Source: Minwuiaceae bacterium (GTDB lineage Bacteria; Pseudomonadota; Alphaproteobacteria; Minwuiales; Minwuiaceae). Taken from it: a stretch of DNA of 64,000 nucleotides. The notes under the pieces were generated by a model. The model was not told the origin of the DNA and did not search any database. It worked only from the letters and a program-made list of their open reading frames with translations. The stretch lies in assembly GCA_028278525.1 (NCBI GenBank), contig JANQEE010000060.1, forward strand, positions 1 to 64,000, in the 5' to 3' direction. Position 1 is the first letter of the stretch. Every line of letters begins with the position of its first letter. A program made the position numbers and the translations under genes. Of this stretch, positions 26,301 through 36,126 are shown piece by piece.

Positions 26301-26515
26301 CCCTGGAACAACTGGAATTCCTGGTCGAGCAGGGCTGCGACGAGATGCAGGGTTATTACTTCAGCCGCCCGGTGCCGCCGAAGGACTTCGAGGAATTCGT
26401 GAGCAACCACGACCCGCAAGCCGTGCGCGCGGTCTTCAACAGCAAGATGCGCAAGCAGCGGGCCAAGCCGGGCGCAGCGAAACGGCCGGCGAAGACTCAG
26501 CGAAAGAGTGCTTGA
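23393..26515 (+). CDS. Membrane sensor with HAMP, two PAS domains, GGDEF and EAL
   Basis: 1,040 residues. After TM1 (about 15-38) comes a helical periplasmic sensor, TM2 (about 214-234), HAMP, PAS (about 295-405), a glutamine-rich coiled coil, a second PAS (about 460-580), GGDEF (about residue 660) and EAL (from about 786). GGDEF is intact and preceded by the inhibitory RNTD site five residues away. The EAL half keeps EALIRW, LEITEG and DDFGTGFSS, so both diguanylate cyclase and phosphodiesterase activities are possible. The balance would depend on the sensors. It is monocistronic. ATG 23423 is an alternative start; both are poorly supported by ribosome sites. Confidence 0.9.
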   Translation: MTTNRNGCCVMTIGARIYLVLGISFLISLALAAIGLTRMNEIGEELREIAREEFPLTRLFSRAAIAQSEQFRNLEHAVRLTALDGEKFEEEAAAAEAQFNILEGQIQALLRQATSLLAEHLGEATGEETEEIEEVLSLLRVVESVHGRYQRVAGDVLSATRSGDTAAQRSLLEELRQLERDLDRSHRNMLLLIENHAKEESDKALEEQDAGVTQMIGLSSAGLLLAIFLGLFLFRSINRPLTKLTASMELLSQGNLNIPIDLGSKGGEFGSMSNALEVFRKEMAGRAAADDRAKQFLDSAPDAMVVVDEAGKIVLVNAQAERLFGYPRRELLGESVEILVPERFRADHPQNRARFHTDPKARPVGKGVDLYGVTKFGQEIPIELSLSPIETDEGLLITGAIRDITQRKLEQGELSQSKLELEQRVLELEDLQQRVEEEAAKAVGMAEALQEAEAQLSEAVESISEGFALWDVDDRLIMCNDRYRNMYPNLADLAEPGITFEQFIRGGFERGVFDATGMNLDELVAERLERHRTSVSAFEQELGDGRWVRVAKRKTKSGRVVGILTDVSDRKESEATIQRLAMEDSLTGLPNRGAFHERLTDALAHAERTGRLVGVMLLDLDHFKNVNDTLGHQAGDALLTQVAKRLSNCVRNTDTVARLGGDEFAVIATNTKEPDGITVLADRITKALGEPFTLDGNEVHSGTSIGITIFPFDRGDTDQLLRNADLALYRAKEEGRGAYQLYDQEMHTEVQSRRALEADLRLAIEREEFRLVYQPQLEMRTGRIIGAEALIRWEHPARGNISPGEFIPIAETTRLIIPISDWVLRTACAQMKNWLDAGLPEFCVSVNISPLHFKQQNLIEQVAGVLEQQDLDARYLELEITEGMAMDERINTVAVLNGLKDVGVSLAIDDFGTGFSSLNRLKEFPVDRLKIDQSFVRDITTDLDDAAINSAVIRIGHSLSIKVIAEGVETLEQLEFLVEQGCDEMQGYYFSRPVPPKDFEEFVSNHDPQAVRAVFNSKMRKQRAKPGAAKRPAKTQRKSA

Positions 26516-26550
26516 GGCAATAAAACGGGCCGCGGTCAGGCGGCCAGTAT

Positions 26551-26653
26551 GCTTCGAGACGGACCTAGCGGCCCTCCTCAGCATGAGGGTCGTCTTTGAG
26601 GAAGAACGGAACCTCATCCTGAGGAGCGGCCCGAAGGGCAGCGTCTCGAAGGA
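26551..26653. repeat. Palindromic intergenic repeat, copy 1
   Basis: Ends CTTCGAGAC and GTCTCGAAG are inverted, with inner CCTCAGCATGAGG and CCTCATCCTGAGG half-sites. The same design recurs at 31139 and 37773. It lies in the gap between two convergent genes and contains no gene. Confidence 0.85.
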
Positions 26654-26665
26654 TGGCAGCGAGCG

Positions 26666-28216
26666 TTATACGTCTTCCGAAACTCGTCCGGCGGCGCGCT
26701 CCCTTAACGCACGGCGCGAGATCTTGCCGACCGGGGTAAGCGGCAGCGCGTCGACGAATTCGATTCGGCGCGGTTTCTTGTAGTCGGCGAGACGGTCGCG
26801 GCAGAGCGCCGTGAGGTCCTCCGCGCTTGCCGCGCCGTCCGGATGCAGCACCACGAAGGCGGTGACGATTTCGCCCCATTTTTCGTCCGGCGCACCGACC
26901 ACGGCGGCCTGGGCTACCGCGGGGTGGCCGAGCAGCACGTCCTCCACTTCCTTCGGGTAGACGTTGAAGCCGCCGGTAATCACGATGTCCTTCTTGCGGT
27001 CGGCGAGATAAAGGAAACCGTCCTCGTCCCGGCGCGCCATGTCGCCGGTGCGGACCCAGCCGCCGACCAGGGTTTTCGCCGTCTCCTCCGGCAGGTTCCA
27101 GTAGTAGGCCATGTTGTTGGCCGAACGGACGGCGATTTCGCCGACGTCGCCGGGCGTGACTTCAGCGCCGTCGTCGCCGATGAGCTTCAGCTCCATGGTC
27201 AGCACTTCGCGGCCGATGGAGGCGAGCCTGGGGCCGGCCGAGGTCTCGATTTCCAGATGCTCGTCCGCCTGAAGCATGGTGGTGATCACCGGCGCCTCGC
27301 TCAGGGTATAGACCTGGTTGAAGATATTGCCGAAGCGGGCGATGGCGCGGCGAAGCAATGGCACCGGCATCGGCGCCGAGGCGTAGCAGAAGGTGCGGAG
27401 CGACGAGACGTCGGCACCGCCGTCGTCGGCCTCCAGCAGCATGTGGATCATGGTCGGCACCATGTAGACCCAGGTGATGCGCTGTTCGCTCAGGTCGCGC
27501 CAGACGGCGGAGGGATCGAACGTCTCTCGCAGCACTTGGGTCGCGCCGACCGCGTAATAGGCCGGCCACATGAAGTTGAGGCCATGGCTGAGGTGGCCGA
27601 GCTGCAGGGCCACGTCGCGGTCGGTCAACGCGTTCTCGCGGATCACGTCGAGCACGATGCTGTGGTAGCTCCGCGCCGTGTGGACGATGCCCTTGGGCCG
27701 GCCGGTGGTGCCGCCGGTATAGCGGATCAGTACCGGGTCGTCGTCGCCGTAAGTATGCGGCGGGCCCGGATCGGCGGCGCGGGCCGATACGGTTTCGTCG
27801 AAACTGAGGCAGCCGGCCGGCGCATTACCGACGGCGTAGATCCGCTTCAGGTCGGGGACGTCGGCGCGCCGCGCCTGGACCGCTTCGGCGTAGCTCGCAT
27901 CGCAGACCAGTACCGTCGGCGCGCAATCGGCGAGCGCGTACAGCACCTCTTCGGCGTGGAAGCGGATGTTGAGCGGAACCTTGACCAGGCCCAACCGCAG
28001 GATGGCGCATTCGGCGACGATGAAGGGGATGCCGCTGGGCAGGATGATGGCGACGCGGTCGCCCGGCGTCGCGCCGCTTTCTTTCAGCGCCGCGGCGAAA
28101 CGGCCGGCGCGTGCGGCCAAATCGGCGAAGGTGATCTCGCCGTGGTCGTCGATCAGCGCCGTCTTGTCCGGGTACTTCCAGGCCGGGTAGGAAAAGAACC
28201 GGTCGATAGGGGTCAT
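26666..28216 (-). CDS. AMP-dependent acyl-CoA synthetase/ligase
   Basis: 516 residues of the ANL superfamily. The P-loop is YTGGTTGRPKG, the adenylation core includes NQVYTLSEAP and GWVRTGDMARRDEDGF, and the C-terminal catalytic lysine motif is PLTPVGKISRR. It activates a carboxylic acid to its CoA ester in the cytoplasm. The next gene on the strand upstream, an enoyl-CoA hydratase, overlaps it by four bases, so the two form a fatty- or aromatic-acid degradation pair. Chain specificity is unknown. Confidence 0.9.
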   Translation of the reverse strand: MTPIDRFFSYPAWKYPDKTALIDDHGEITFADLAARAGRFAAALKESGATPGDRVAIILPSGIPFIVAECAILRLGLVKVPLNIRFHAEEVLYALADCAPTVLVCDASYAEAVQARRADVPDLKRIYAVGNAPAGCLSFDETVSARAADPGPPHTYGDDDPVLIRYTGGTTGRPKGIVHTARSYHSIVLDVIRENALTDRDVALQLGHLSHGLNFMWPAYYAVGATQVLRETFDPSAVWRDLSEQRITWVYMVPTMIHMLLEADDGGADVSSLRTFCYASAPMPVPLLRRAIARFGNIFNQVYTLSEAPVITTMLQADEHLEIETSAGPRLASIGREVLTMELKLIGDDGAEVTPGDVGEIAVRSANNMAYYWNLPEETAKTLVGGWVRTGDMARRDEDGFLYLADRKKDIVITGGFNVYPKEVEDVLLGHPAVAQAAVVGAPDEKWGEIVTAFVVLHPDGAASAEDLTALCRDRLADYKKPRRIEFVDALPLTPVGKISRRALRERAAGRVSEDV

Positions 28217-28998
28217 GTCTGGTCGTCGTCGACGGCGCGGCGAGTCTTGGCGAAGAACTGTTCCATGCCGTCCCGCGCCTCGCCGGAATCGCCGGTGAGC
28301 GAGGCAAAGGCGCGTTCGATCCGCATGCCGACTTCCAGCGGCGCCATCATGCCGGTGCGCACCGCCTCCATCGTGTAACGCACCGCCGTGCGGCCGCGCG
28401 CGGCGATGCGGTTGGCCAGACCCAGGGCGTTCGGCATCAACTGGTCGTCCGGCCAGACATGGTTGACCAGGCCGAGCCGGTGGGCCTCCGCCGCGGTGAA
28501 TGTCTCGCCGGTCAACAGGTATTCGTAAGCCGCCCCCAGCGGGATCAGGCGCGGCAGGCGCTGGGTGCCGCCGCCGCCAGGCAGATGATCCAGCGCAATC
28601 TCGGTCTGGCCGAAACGGGCGCTCTCGCTCGCCACGCGAATATGGCAGGCGATAGCAAGCTCAGTGCCGCCGCCGAAAGCCGCGCCGCGCACGGCGGCGA
28701 TCACGGGTTTGAGCGAGCGTTCGATCAGTTCCAGGTTGTCTTGCCAAGCGGCCATCGCGTGATCGGACGAGAGCGGGGTGAAGCCGAGCATCTCGTTCAT
28801 GTCGCCGCCGGCGGAGAAATGCTCGCCCGCGCCGGTGATGACGACGGCGCCGACTTCTTCGTCGCGGGCGGCGGCGCGGATATGATCGCCGAGCCGCCAC
28901 ATCATATCGGTGGTGATGGCGTTGCGCTTTTCCGGACGGTTAATGGTGACGAGGGCAACCGGCCCTTCCCGGCGCAGCAAGACCAGATCGTCGCTCAT
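28213..28998 (-). CDS. Enoyl-CoA hydratase/isomerase family protein
   Basis: 261 residues of the crotonase fold. Oxyanion-hole and catalytic features are FSAGGDMNEM, GGGTELAIAC (first Glu) and FGQTEIALDHLPGGGGTQRL (second Glu), so hydratase activity is credible. ATG 28998 has GGGGAGG upstream; the frame runs on to 29244 antisense to the SDR gene and is not used. It is translationally coupled to the acyl-CoA ligase gene. Confidence 0.9.
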   Translation of the reverse strand: MSDDLVLLRREGPVALVTINRPEKRNAITTDMMWRLGDHIRAAARDEEVGAVVITGAGEHFSAGGDMNEMLGFTPLSSDHAMAAWQDNLELIERSLKPVIAAVRGAAFGGGTELAIACHIRVASESARFGQTEIALDHLPGGGGTQRLPRLIPLGAAYEYLLTGETFTAAEAHRLGLVNHVWPDDQLMPNALGLANRIAARGRTAVRYTMEAVRTGMMAPLEVGMRIERAFASLTGDSGEARDGMEQFFAKTRRAVDDDQT

Positions 28999-29086
28999 CG
29001 CACCCTCCCCTAACGCAACGGCAAAAGCGTAGCCGTGCGCCGAAGCGCGTTCAACACTACACTCCGAATGAAGATGGGGAGGGAAT

Positions 29087-29836
29087 ATGTCGCTGAAAGA
29101 GTTTGAGATCGCGCTGGTGACCGGCGCGTCGCGCGGGATCGGCGCGGAGACGGTGCGGCAACTGGTGGCGCGCGGGCTGGCCGTGCATGCGGTGGCGCGC
29201 ACGCCGGGCAGCCTGGACGAGCTGGCCGCGGAGGCCGGCTGCACGCCGCACTACCTGGACGTGGCGGACGCCGCGGCGGTGACGGCGGCGTTCGGCGGCC
29301 TGGCAATCGACGTGCTGGTCAACAACGCCGCCGCGCCGGGCGGCGCCGGGCCGGTGTTCGAGCAGACGCCCGAAGCGGTCGACAACCTCAACGCCGCCAA
29401 CATCGCCGGGCCGATCAACTGCCTGCGCGCGGCGGTGCCGGGGATGCGAGAGCGGAACCGCGGCCATATCGTCAATCTCGGCTCGGTGGCCGGGCTCTAC
29501 GCATCGCCGGGTATGCCGGCCTATGCGGCGACCAAAGCGGCGATCCACAGCCTGAGCCAGACGCTGCGGCTGGACCTGTATGGAACGGGTATCAGGGTGA
29601 CGGAGATCAGCCCGGGCCGGGTCGAGACGGGCATCCATCTCCGCCTGGCCGGCGGCGACCCGGCGGAAGCGGCCAAGGCGTTCTACGAGGGCTACGACTG
29701 CCTTCTGCCCGAAGACATCGCCGCCGCGATCCTGTTCTCCCTCGACGCACCGGCCCGGATGGACGTGACCTTGATGGAGATCCTGCCGACACGACAGGTC
29801 TATGGCGGGGCGAGTTTCCACAAGGCGGACGCATGA
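29087..29836 (+). CDS. Short-chain dehydrogenase/reductase (SDR)
   Basis: 249 residues. The cofactor motif is TGASRGIG, the structural NNAA follows, and the catalytic Ser and Tyr-x-x-x-Lys appear in NLGSVAG and YAATKAA. It is a classical SDR, NAD(P)-dependent, cytoplasmic. Its start has GGGAGG upstream. Its stop overlaps the ATG of the following DAO oxidase, so the pair is one operon. This context suggests processing of an amine or amino alcohol; the substrate is not known. Confidence 0.9.
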   Translation: MSLKEFEIALVTGASRGIGAETVRQLVARGLAVHAVARTPGSLDELAAEAGCTPHYLDVADAAAVTAAFGGLAIDVLVNNAAAPGGAGPVFEQTPEAVDNLNAANIAGPINCLRAAVPGMRERNRGHIVNLGSVAGLYASPGMPAYAATKAAIHSLSQTLRLDLYGTGIRVTEISPGRVETGIHLRLAGGDPAEAAKAFYEGYDCLLPEDIAAAILFSLDAPARMDVTLMEILPTRQVYGGASFHKADA

Positions 29837-31119
29837 TGGCACGCGATACGTTTGCGGACTCGTTGTGGGCGGCGACGGCTCCGCCAGCGCCCGACCTTTC
29901 AGCGCTCGCAGACGCCATTGAGGTAGAGGTCGCCGTCGTCGGCGCCGGCTATACCGGGCTGTCGACGGCGTTGCATCTGGCGCGGGCCGGGCGCAGCGTC
30001 GCGGTGATCGAGGCGGCCGAGATCGGCCACGGCGGATCGGGCCGCAACAACGGCCAGGTGATCCCGCATTACACCGTGCATACGCCCGAAGACGTGGCCC
30101 AGCGCCTGGGGCCGGAACTGGGCGAACGCCTGAACAGGCTGATCGCGGACTCCGCGGCCTACGCGTTCGACCTGATCCGCGCGGAGGCGATCGACTGCGA
30201 CGCGGTGCAGCAGGGCTGGGTGCAACCAGCGCATTCGGAAGGCCGCGTGGCACGCGCCCGCCTGCTGGCCGAGCAATGGGCGGCGCGCGGCGCGGCGGTC
30301 GACTTCCTCGACCGCAAGCGGACCGCCGACATGCTGGGCACGGACGCCTATTTCGGCGCCTGGGCCGCGCCGACCGGCGGCCATATCCAGCCGCTCGCCT
30401 TCGCGCGCGGGCTGGCGCGGGCGGCGATCCGGGCTGGCGCAAAGGTTTTCGTCCGCTCGCCCGTCGCCGATATCGCCGCACAGGGCGACCGCTGGCGCCT
30501 TACAGCCGGCGCCGGGTCGGTGACCGCCGACCAGGTGGTGCTGGCGACCAACGCCTATTCCGACGCGCTGTGGCCGGGGCTCGCCCGGAGCTTCGTGCCG
30601 GTCCGCGTCTATCAGATCGCGACGGCGCCGCTCGGCGACAATCTCCGCGGCAGCATCCTGCCCGGCAATCAGGCGATGTCGGACAGCCGGGCGCAGCTCC
30701 GCTTCTTCCGCTACGACCGCGACGGGCGGCTGGTGACCGGCGGCGGCTACGCGCTCTGGCAGAACGCGGCGACGCGGGCGCGGCGCGCCGCCGCCGACCT
30801 GTTACGCGAAACCTATCCCCAGGCCGGCGAGCCGGCGTTCGAATATTACTGGGACGGCATGCTGGCAATGACGCCGGAGCGCCTGCCGAGGCTGCACCGG
30901 CTCGCGCCCGGGGTGATCGCAGCGCTCGGCTATTCGGGACGCGGCGTCGCGCTCTCGGTCTCGATGGGGCGGGTGGCGGCGGACTGGCTGGGCGGCGCCG
31001 ACGCAGCCGACCTGCCGATCCCGGTGACGGAGATGGCGGCGATGCCGGGTCACGCGGTGGCGAAGCTGGTAGCGCGCGCGATGATTCCGGTTGCCGGCTG
31101 GCGCGACGCTAGAGGGTGA
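29833..31119 (+). CDS. FAD-dependent DAO-family oxidoreductase (PuuB-like)
   Basis: 428 residues. The dinucleotide-binding motif is VVGAGYTGLSTALHLA, followed by GHGGSGRNNGQVIP, the pattern of gamma-glutamylputrescine oxidase PuuB and related amine oxidases. The C-terminal FAD-binding glycines lie in ALGYSGRGVALS. It probably oxidises a secondary or primary amine, giving aldehyde and H2O2. It is coupled to the preceding SDR (ATGA overlap), which could act on the product. ATG 29836 is an alternative start. Confidence 0.85.
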   Translation: MMARDTFADSLWAATAPPAPDLSALADAIEVEVAVVGAGYTGLSTALHLARAGRSVAVIEAAEIGHGGSGRNNGQVIPHYTVHTPEDVAQRLGPELGERLNRLIADSAAYAFDLIRAEAIDCDAVQQGWVQPAHSEGRVARARLLAEQWAARGAAVDFLDRKRTADMLGTDAYFGAWAAPTGGHIQPLAFARGLARAAIRAGAKVFVRSPVADIAAQGDRWRLTAGAGSVTADQVVLATNAYSDALWPGLARSFVPVRVYQIATAPLGDNLRGSILPGNQAMSDSRAQLRFFRYDRDGRLVTGGGYALWQNAATRARRAAADLLRETYPQAGEPAFEYYWDGMLAMTPERLPRLHRLAPGVIAALGYSGRGVALSVSMGRVAADWLGGADAADLPIPVTEMAAMPGHAVAKLVARAMIPVAGWRDARG

Positions 31120-31138
31120 GGACGGAGCGGGTTGCCAC

Positions 31139-31232
31139 CCTTCGAGACGGCCTTCGGCCTCCTCAGGGTGAGGTTTTGTTTGTGTGAAAGAAGAGCCTCA
31201 TGCTGAGGAGGCCGAAGGCCGTCTCGAAGCAC
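31139..31232. repeat. Palindromic intergenic repeat, copy 2
   Basis: Arms TTCGAGACGGCCTTCGGCCT and the reverse complement ending GTCTCGAA flank a short AT-richer centre, with CCTCAGGGTGAGG and CCTCATGCTGAGG half-sites. It lies between the stops of convergent genes, like the other copies. Confidence 0.85.
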
Positions 31233-31255
31233 CCCGCCGTCAGAGCGACAGACTG

Positions 31256-32524
<1,269 letters not shown>

Positions 32525-32659
32525 GGCGGCGGCTCCAGGGTCGGTGGCAGGATCGATTCGCGCCCGCTACGTCACCATAACCCGGCCTGAATCGCCAGTC
32601 CGGATCGACGACACCGCTACCGGCTTAAGGCGGATTATGCTATCCATCGACCCGGAAAG

Positions 32660-32736
32660 CGCCCGTAGCTCAGCCGGATAGAGCACAGGATTCCTAATCC
32701 TGGGGTCGCAGGTTCGAATCCTGCCGGGCGCGCCAC
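32660..32736 (+). tRNA. tRNA-Arg (anticodon CCU)
   Basis: 77 bases folding as a complete cloverleaf. The acceptor GCGCCCG pairs with CGGGCGC, the D-arm is GCTC/GAGC, the anticodon stem CAGGA/TCCTG encloses loop TTCCTAA (anticodon CCT), and the T-arm GCAGG/CCTGC encloses TTCGAAT. CCA is encoded. It reads AGG codons. The AT-richer island begins directly after its 3' end, a usual integration position. Confidence 0.97.
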
Positions 32737-32894
32737 AAAAAGTTTGCGGTCCACGACTCAGCATTGAAGAGCAGCTTTAGAGCACTAACCGACTCAGCTG
32801 AGTACACTAAGACTATGCCCAACAGTGCTGTGAATGGCAGGCTTTGGCGGTGGCGTAAATCCATTGACCGTTTATCTCCAAGAAAGACAATTGT

Positions 32895-35315
32895 TTGGCA
32901 CGCGTAGACGGCTCCATAAATCTTCGCCCGACTCGCATCGGGTTCCTCGTCCGCCCGGCTGATACTGCCTCGATTAGCCGCATTATGCGATGGTGCGCTT
33001 GCCTTTGGGGCGGCCGGTTTAACCCCATCATTCCGGTTGGCAGGTATCCGAAATGCTGGCGTGAAAAGCATGTAGCTTTTCGCAGACCCGACCGAGAGGT
33101 CGCGCGTGATTATATGCAATTCTTCGAACCCGATGTCGTCGTCGAAAGTGAACCGGGCTTGGCCACCTCGATTGGCTATGCCGCTTTAGACGAAGACCAC
33201 GTTGAACGTCAGTTGCTTAGCCTAGACGCACTCTTCTCAAGCGAAGGCGAGTCACGACCAAAATTTCATTTTGGCTTGTCTGTACGTGACGCGTATGAGG
33301 ACATTTATCGAACTCAGCGACAATTCGTTCTCCGGGACGCACCTCCCGCTATGATTTTCAACGAGACAAAGTTTTCTCCAATAGTCGAAGCCGTGTTCGG
33401 CGCTTTCCCGACAGAAGAACGTGCTCAAGTGTTCCGTGAAACTTTCGTCGATGTGTTCCGGCCTGAAAAGGCCGATCTCACCGTCGAGCATTGGTTCAAG
33501 TATTTTAGTGATGGTGCAATCAGCCCATTTGTGCCTACCAATCACAAAATAGAGGTCGATCCGCGAGGACTCCGTGAGCTCTCATTCTTTATCTTCGATC
33601 ATACCAAGCCTGCGGACCTCATTGATTACTGGAACAAGCGTCTGTTCGAAGCGCATGTTTATCCCGTTCCTGTCTGTTGGTTGGAAGATATCGCTCCAAC
33701 CATGGCTGACATGATCAAGCGCAACCACAGACCGATCCCGAACAATCCCTCTGGCACAAAATTCCATGGCGTCTTGTATTTTGGCCGTAGTCTCAAGAAA
33801 GAGACGGTGACCGAACTGACTCGCAAATACCTTTCCGATTGCCCTGACGATGCATTTTACATGGGCCGTGTGTGGCACCCAATTGTATCCACTAATCATC
33901 GTGGTCCGACCTGTGAACGCCATGCCGTCAATGTCGACAGCGCAACGTTCGACGCAGAAATCACAGAGGGGAGAGCGGTCCGATTCAACACGCTAGCGCC
34001 AGACTTCGCCCATCGGTACGGCGGAGGTCTTTATCAGTGGGCAAATGTCGTCAATCTGCGTAGCTTTAGCGGGGACCCATGGGCGCTCACCTATCCGTCA
34101 AATCTTGAAGACCGCTCTACACCGCGCCTATTCCGAAACCCGTGGCAACGGCCTGTTGTGACACGGGAAGGATGGGTACTCGGGCAGCAATATAAGGGAT
34201 CGCAAGAGTGGATTGAACTATCGGATGGACCCAGCGCGATTGCCGAATGGTTAAAGCGAAAAGACATCAAGGCTGAGCTTTCGAGCGCAGGAAGGATTGC
34301 CAAGCAGATGCTGGAAAGTCTCGGGAGTCTATGGGCCACCCACGTAATCGCGCATCGCGAGATCATAAGCCTACTGAACAGCATGGCTGCTCAGGAGATC
34401 GTAAGAGGTGCGGCTGATGAAGCTACTCGGCGGCAGTTTGAAGGGCGAACAGTTCTAGCAGGACGTTGGAAATCCTTAGTCAAGCGTCTGCCGCGGTTGA
34501 AACTCGACGATTTTATCAAGTTGAGTATTCTTAAGCTTGGCCTCGGTGTTGACTGCCCGAACTGCACCCACAGCAATTGGTACGGCTTAAATGACGTAGA
34601 TTACGAGGTAACCTGCGAACGTTGCCTGAAAGCTTTTCAGTTTCCCCAGGGCAACACCAGCGCTCGCTGGAAGTACAGAGTAACCGGCCCTTTTAGTGTT
34701 CCCAATTTTTCTGGGGGTGCTTACGCCGTCGCACTCACCCTACATGTTTTCTACATGAGAATTCTGGGTAGCAGCGATACGGAGATGACTTATGCCACTG
34801 GCTTAAATTTGGCGCACAAAGACTTCGAGAAGGAAATCGATTTCGCTTTTTGGTACAGCAGGCGACCGATCACTGGTCAGCGCTCCGAACCACGCTTTGT
34901 ATTTGGCGAAGCTAAGAGTTTCGCTGAAGAGGCTATCACCGATGACGAGATCGAAGCTTTAAAGAAGGTATCTAGAGTTTTGCCAGGAGCAATCGTCGTC
35001 GTTTCTGTGATGAAGATGGCGTTCAGCAAGAATGAGAAGGCGCGCCTTGCTGAACTAACAAAGTGGGGTTGGGAGAGGGTCGATGGCCGGCACCGCGCTC
35101 AGGTGCTGCTGCTAACCGGGGTAGAATTGTTTGCGGATTTCACTGTTAGGGCGGCTTGGGACGATGCCGGTGAACCATACTCAAAAGATACAGACTATTC
35201 GATTTTCAATGATCTTGATGAGTTTGCGCGGGCTACACAGAAAATCCACCTAGGCCTCGACTACGACGACGAGATCAAAAAGAAAAGAAAGCCTGCAAAC
35301 AAAAAAAGACGATAA
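32895..35315 (+). CDS. Unrecognised 806-residue protein with zinc ribbon and probable PD-(D/E)XK nuclease domain
   Basis: I do not recognise a named family. Visible parts are an N-terminal segment with the motif LWGGRFNPIIP (about residues 37-47), a long middle region, a zinc ribbon with CPNC (about 554) and CERC (about 574), then EIDFAFW (about 647) followed by VFGEAKSF (about 670). The last two match the Asp and Glu-x-Lys of PD-(D/E)XK nucleases, and the hydrophobic strand GAIVVVSVM follows as in that fold. The tail is KKKRKPANKKRR. Base composition is clearly more AT-rich than its neighbours, and it lies 158 bases after tRNA-Arg, so it was probably acquired. A palindrome ACTCAGCTGAGT (32792-32803) lies upstream. 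Start is TTG 32895 by default and uncertain. A single-gene defence function is inference. Confidence 0.75.
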   Translation: MARVDGSINLRPTRIGFLVRPADTASISRIMRWCACLWGGRFNPIIPVGRYPKCWREKHVAFRRPDREVARDYMQFFEPDVVVESEPGLATSIGYAALDEDHVERQLLSLDALFSSEGESRPKFHFGLSVRDAYEDIYRTQRQFVLRDAPPAMIFNETKFSPIVEAVFGAFPTEERAQVFRETFVDVFRPEKADLTVEHWFKYFSDGAISPFVPTNHKIEVDPRGLRELSFFIFDHTKPADLIDYWNKRLFEAHVYPVPVCWLEDIAPTMADMIKRNHRPIPNNPSGTKFHGVLYFGRSLKKETVTELTRKYLSDCPDDAFYMGRVWHPIVSTNHRGPTCERHAVNVDSATFDAEITEGRAVRFNTLAPDFAHRYGGGLYQWANVVNLRSFSGDPWALTYPSNLEDRSTPRLFRNPWQRPVVTREGWVLGQQYKGSQEWIELSDGPSAIAEWLKRKDIKAELSSAGRIAKQMLESLGSLWATHVIAHREIISLLNSMAAQEIVRGAADEATRRQFEGRTVLAGRWKSLVKRLPRLKLDDFIKLSILKLGLGVDCPNCTHSNWYGLNDVDYEVTCERCLKAFQFPQGNTSARWKYRVTGPFSVPNFSGGAYAVALTLHVFYMRILGSSDTEMTYATGLNLAHKDFEKEIDFAFWYSRRPITGQRSEPRFVFGEAKSFAEEAITDDEIEALKKVSRVLPGAIVVVSVMKMAFSKNEKARLAELTKWGWERVDGRHRAQVLLLTGVELFADFTVRAAWDDAGEPYSKDTDYSIFNDLDEFARATQKIHLGLDYDDEIKKKRKPANKKRR

Positions 35316-35513
35316 TCAATCAGACAAGCAACAATCTCATAATAATATTCAACAGAATTATCTATAATATATTGGCTAAGCATTTTTTAAACCTGATGGC
35401 AGAACGCTTGAGTTGCGACGTCACTCATTCCATTTACCTTGTTCAAAATTAATGCATAGTGAGTGCTGACATCAGCCAAGTATTGGGGCTGCAGAGTTCT
35501 ACTCGCCTGACCG
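35316..35513. other. AT-rich gap inside the tRNA-Arg island
   Basis: 198 bases between convergent genes, far more AT-rich than the rest of the window. It has TATAAT-like and TAATATATTGG strings but no clear promoter, terminator or open frame. It may be remnant DNA from the insertion. Confidence 0.5.
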
Positions 35514-36126
35514 TCAGGCCTTGGCGCTTTTGGTAGCAAGTTCGTGCCAACGCTCCAACGGCGGATGGGCGTTCATCAACTGCGGCTCCCATTCAAGAAA
35601 CCTCACATACCAAGCCATCAAGCCATCCCAATCGGACAATTTCCCCGGCGGAATGAGTGCCCAGCCCAGTTCTTCGAGTGTCCAATGCGCCTTGGCGCTG
35701 TTCCGCACCATGGATGTCGTAACGATGTTTTCGTCATGGTCGGCACCGCCGCGGGATACCGGAATTACGTGGTCGTGGGTTGGATGCAGTTTCCAGTGGA
35801 TCATGTGGCATTGATCCGTTCGCCAATTCGGGTGGTAGGGTAAAGTCCGACGGTAGAAGGACACTAAGCAGACGGAGGACGCCGGGATAGACTAGCCGCT
35901 CGCCGCTGTAGCGGTCGACGAAGCCGTCGCGCATCCAAAGCTGCAGCAACTCCGATGGCGATCTTTTGCGCGGAGTCTTTTTGACGGGAGCGAACGGCCA
36001 TCGCGCTTTGGCAAGCGCACTGGCGCGATCGGCGCTGCCGTTCGCAACGAGTTCGCAGATTTCCTCGACAAGAGCGGTGTAATTCTCGTGGATCATGCTG
36101 AAGTCCGTACAGTCTGTACGATACAT
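35514..36126 (-). pseudogene. HNH endonuclease gene with a one-base frameshift
   Basis: Two overlapping minus-strand frames together make one HNH protein. The N-terminal frame (from ATG 36126 or 36096) reads to VLRLLSVLLPSDF; the C-terminal frame resumes with PYHPNW and carries the HNH core DHVIPVSRGGADHDENIVTT and NSAKAHWTLEELGW. Removing the T at 35841 (an A in the coding strand) joins DF directly to PYHPNW, as expected for this family. So this is a one-base insertion, real or a sequencing error. The intact product would be a nuclease of about 190 residues. It lies in the AT-richer tRNA-Arg island. The downstream piece alone could start at 35864, but it lacks the N-terminal half. Confidence 0.75.

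Noticed and set aside
26843-28378. 511-residue plus-strand frame
   Set aside because: Antisense to the acyl-CoA ligase; no domain.
32694-33119. Minus-strand frame ending in WRARQDSNLRPQD
   Set aside because: That peptide is the well-known false translation across tRNA genes; the tRNA itself is clear.
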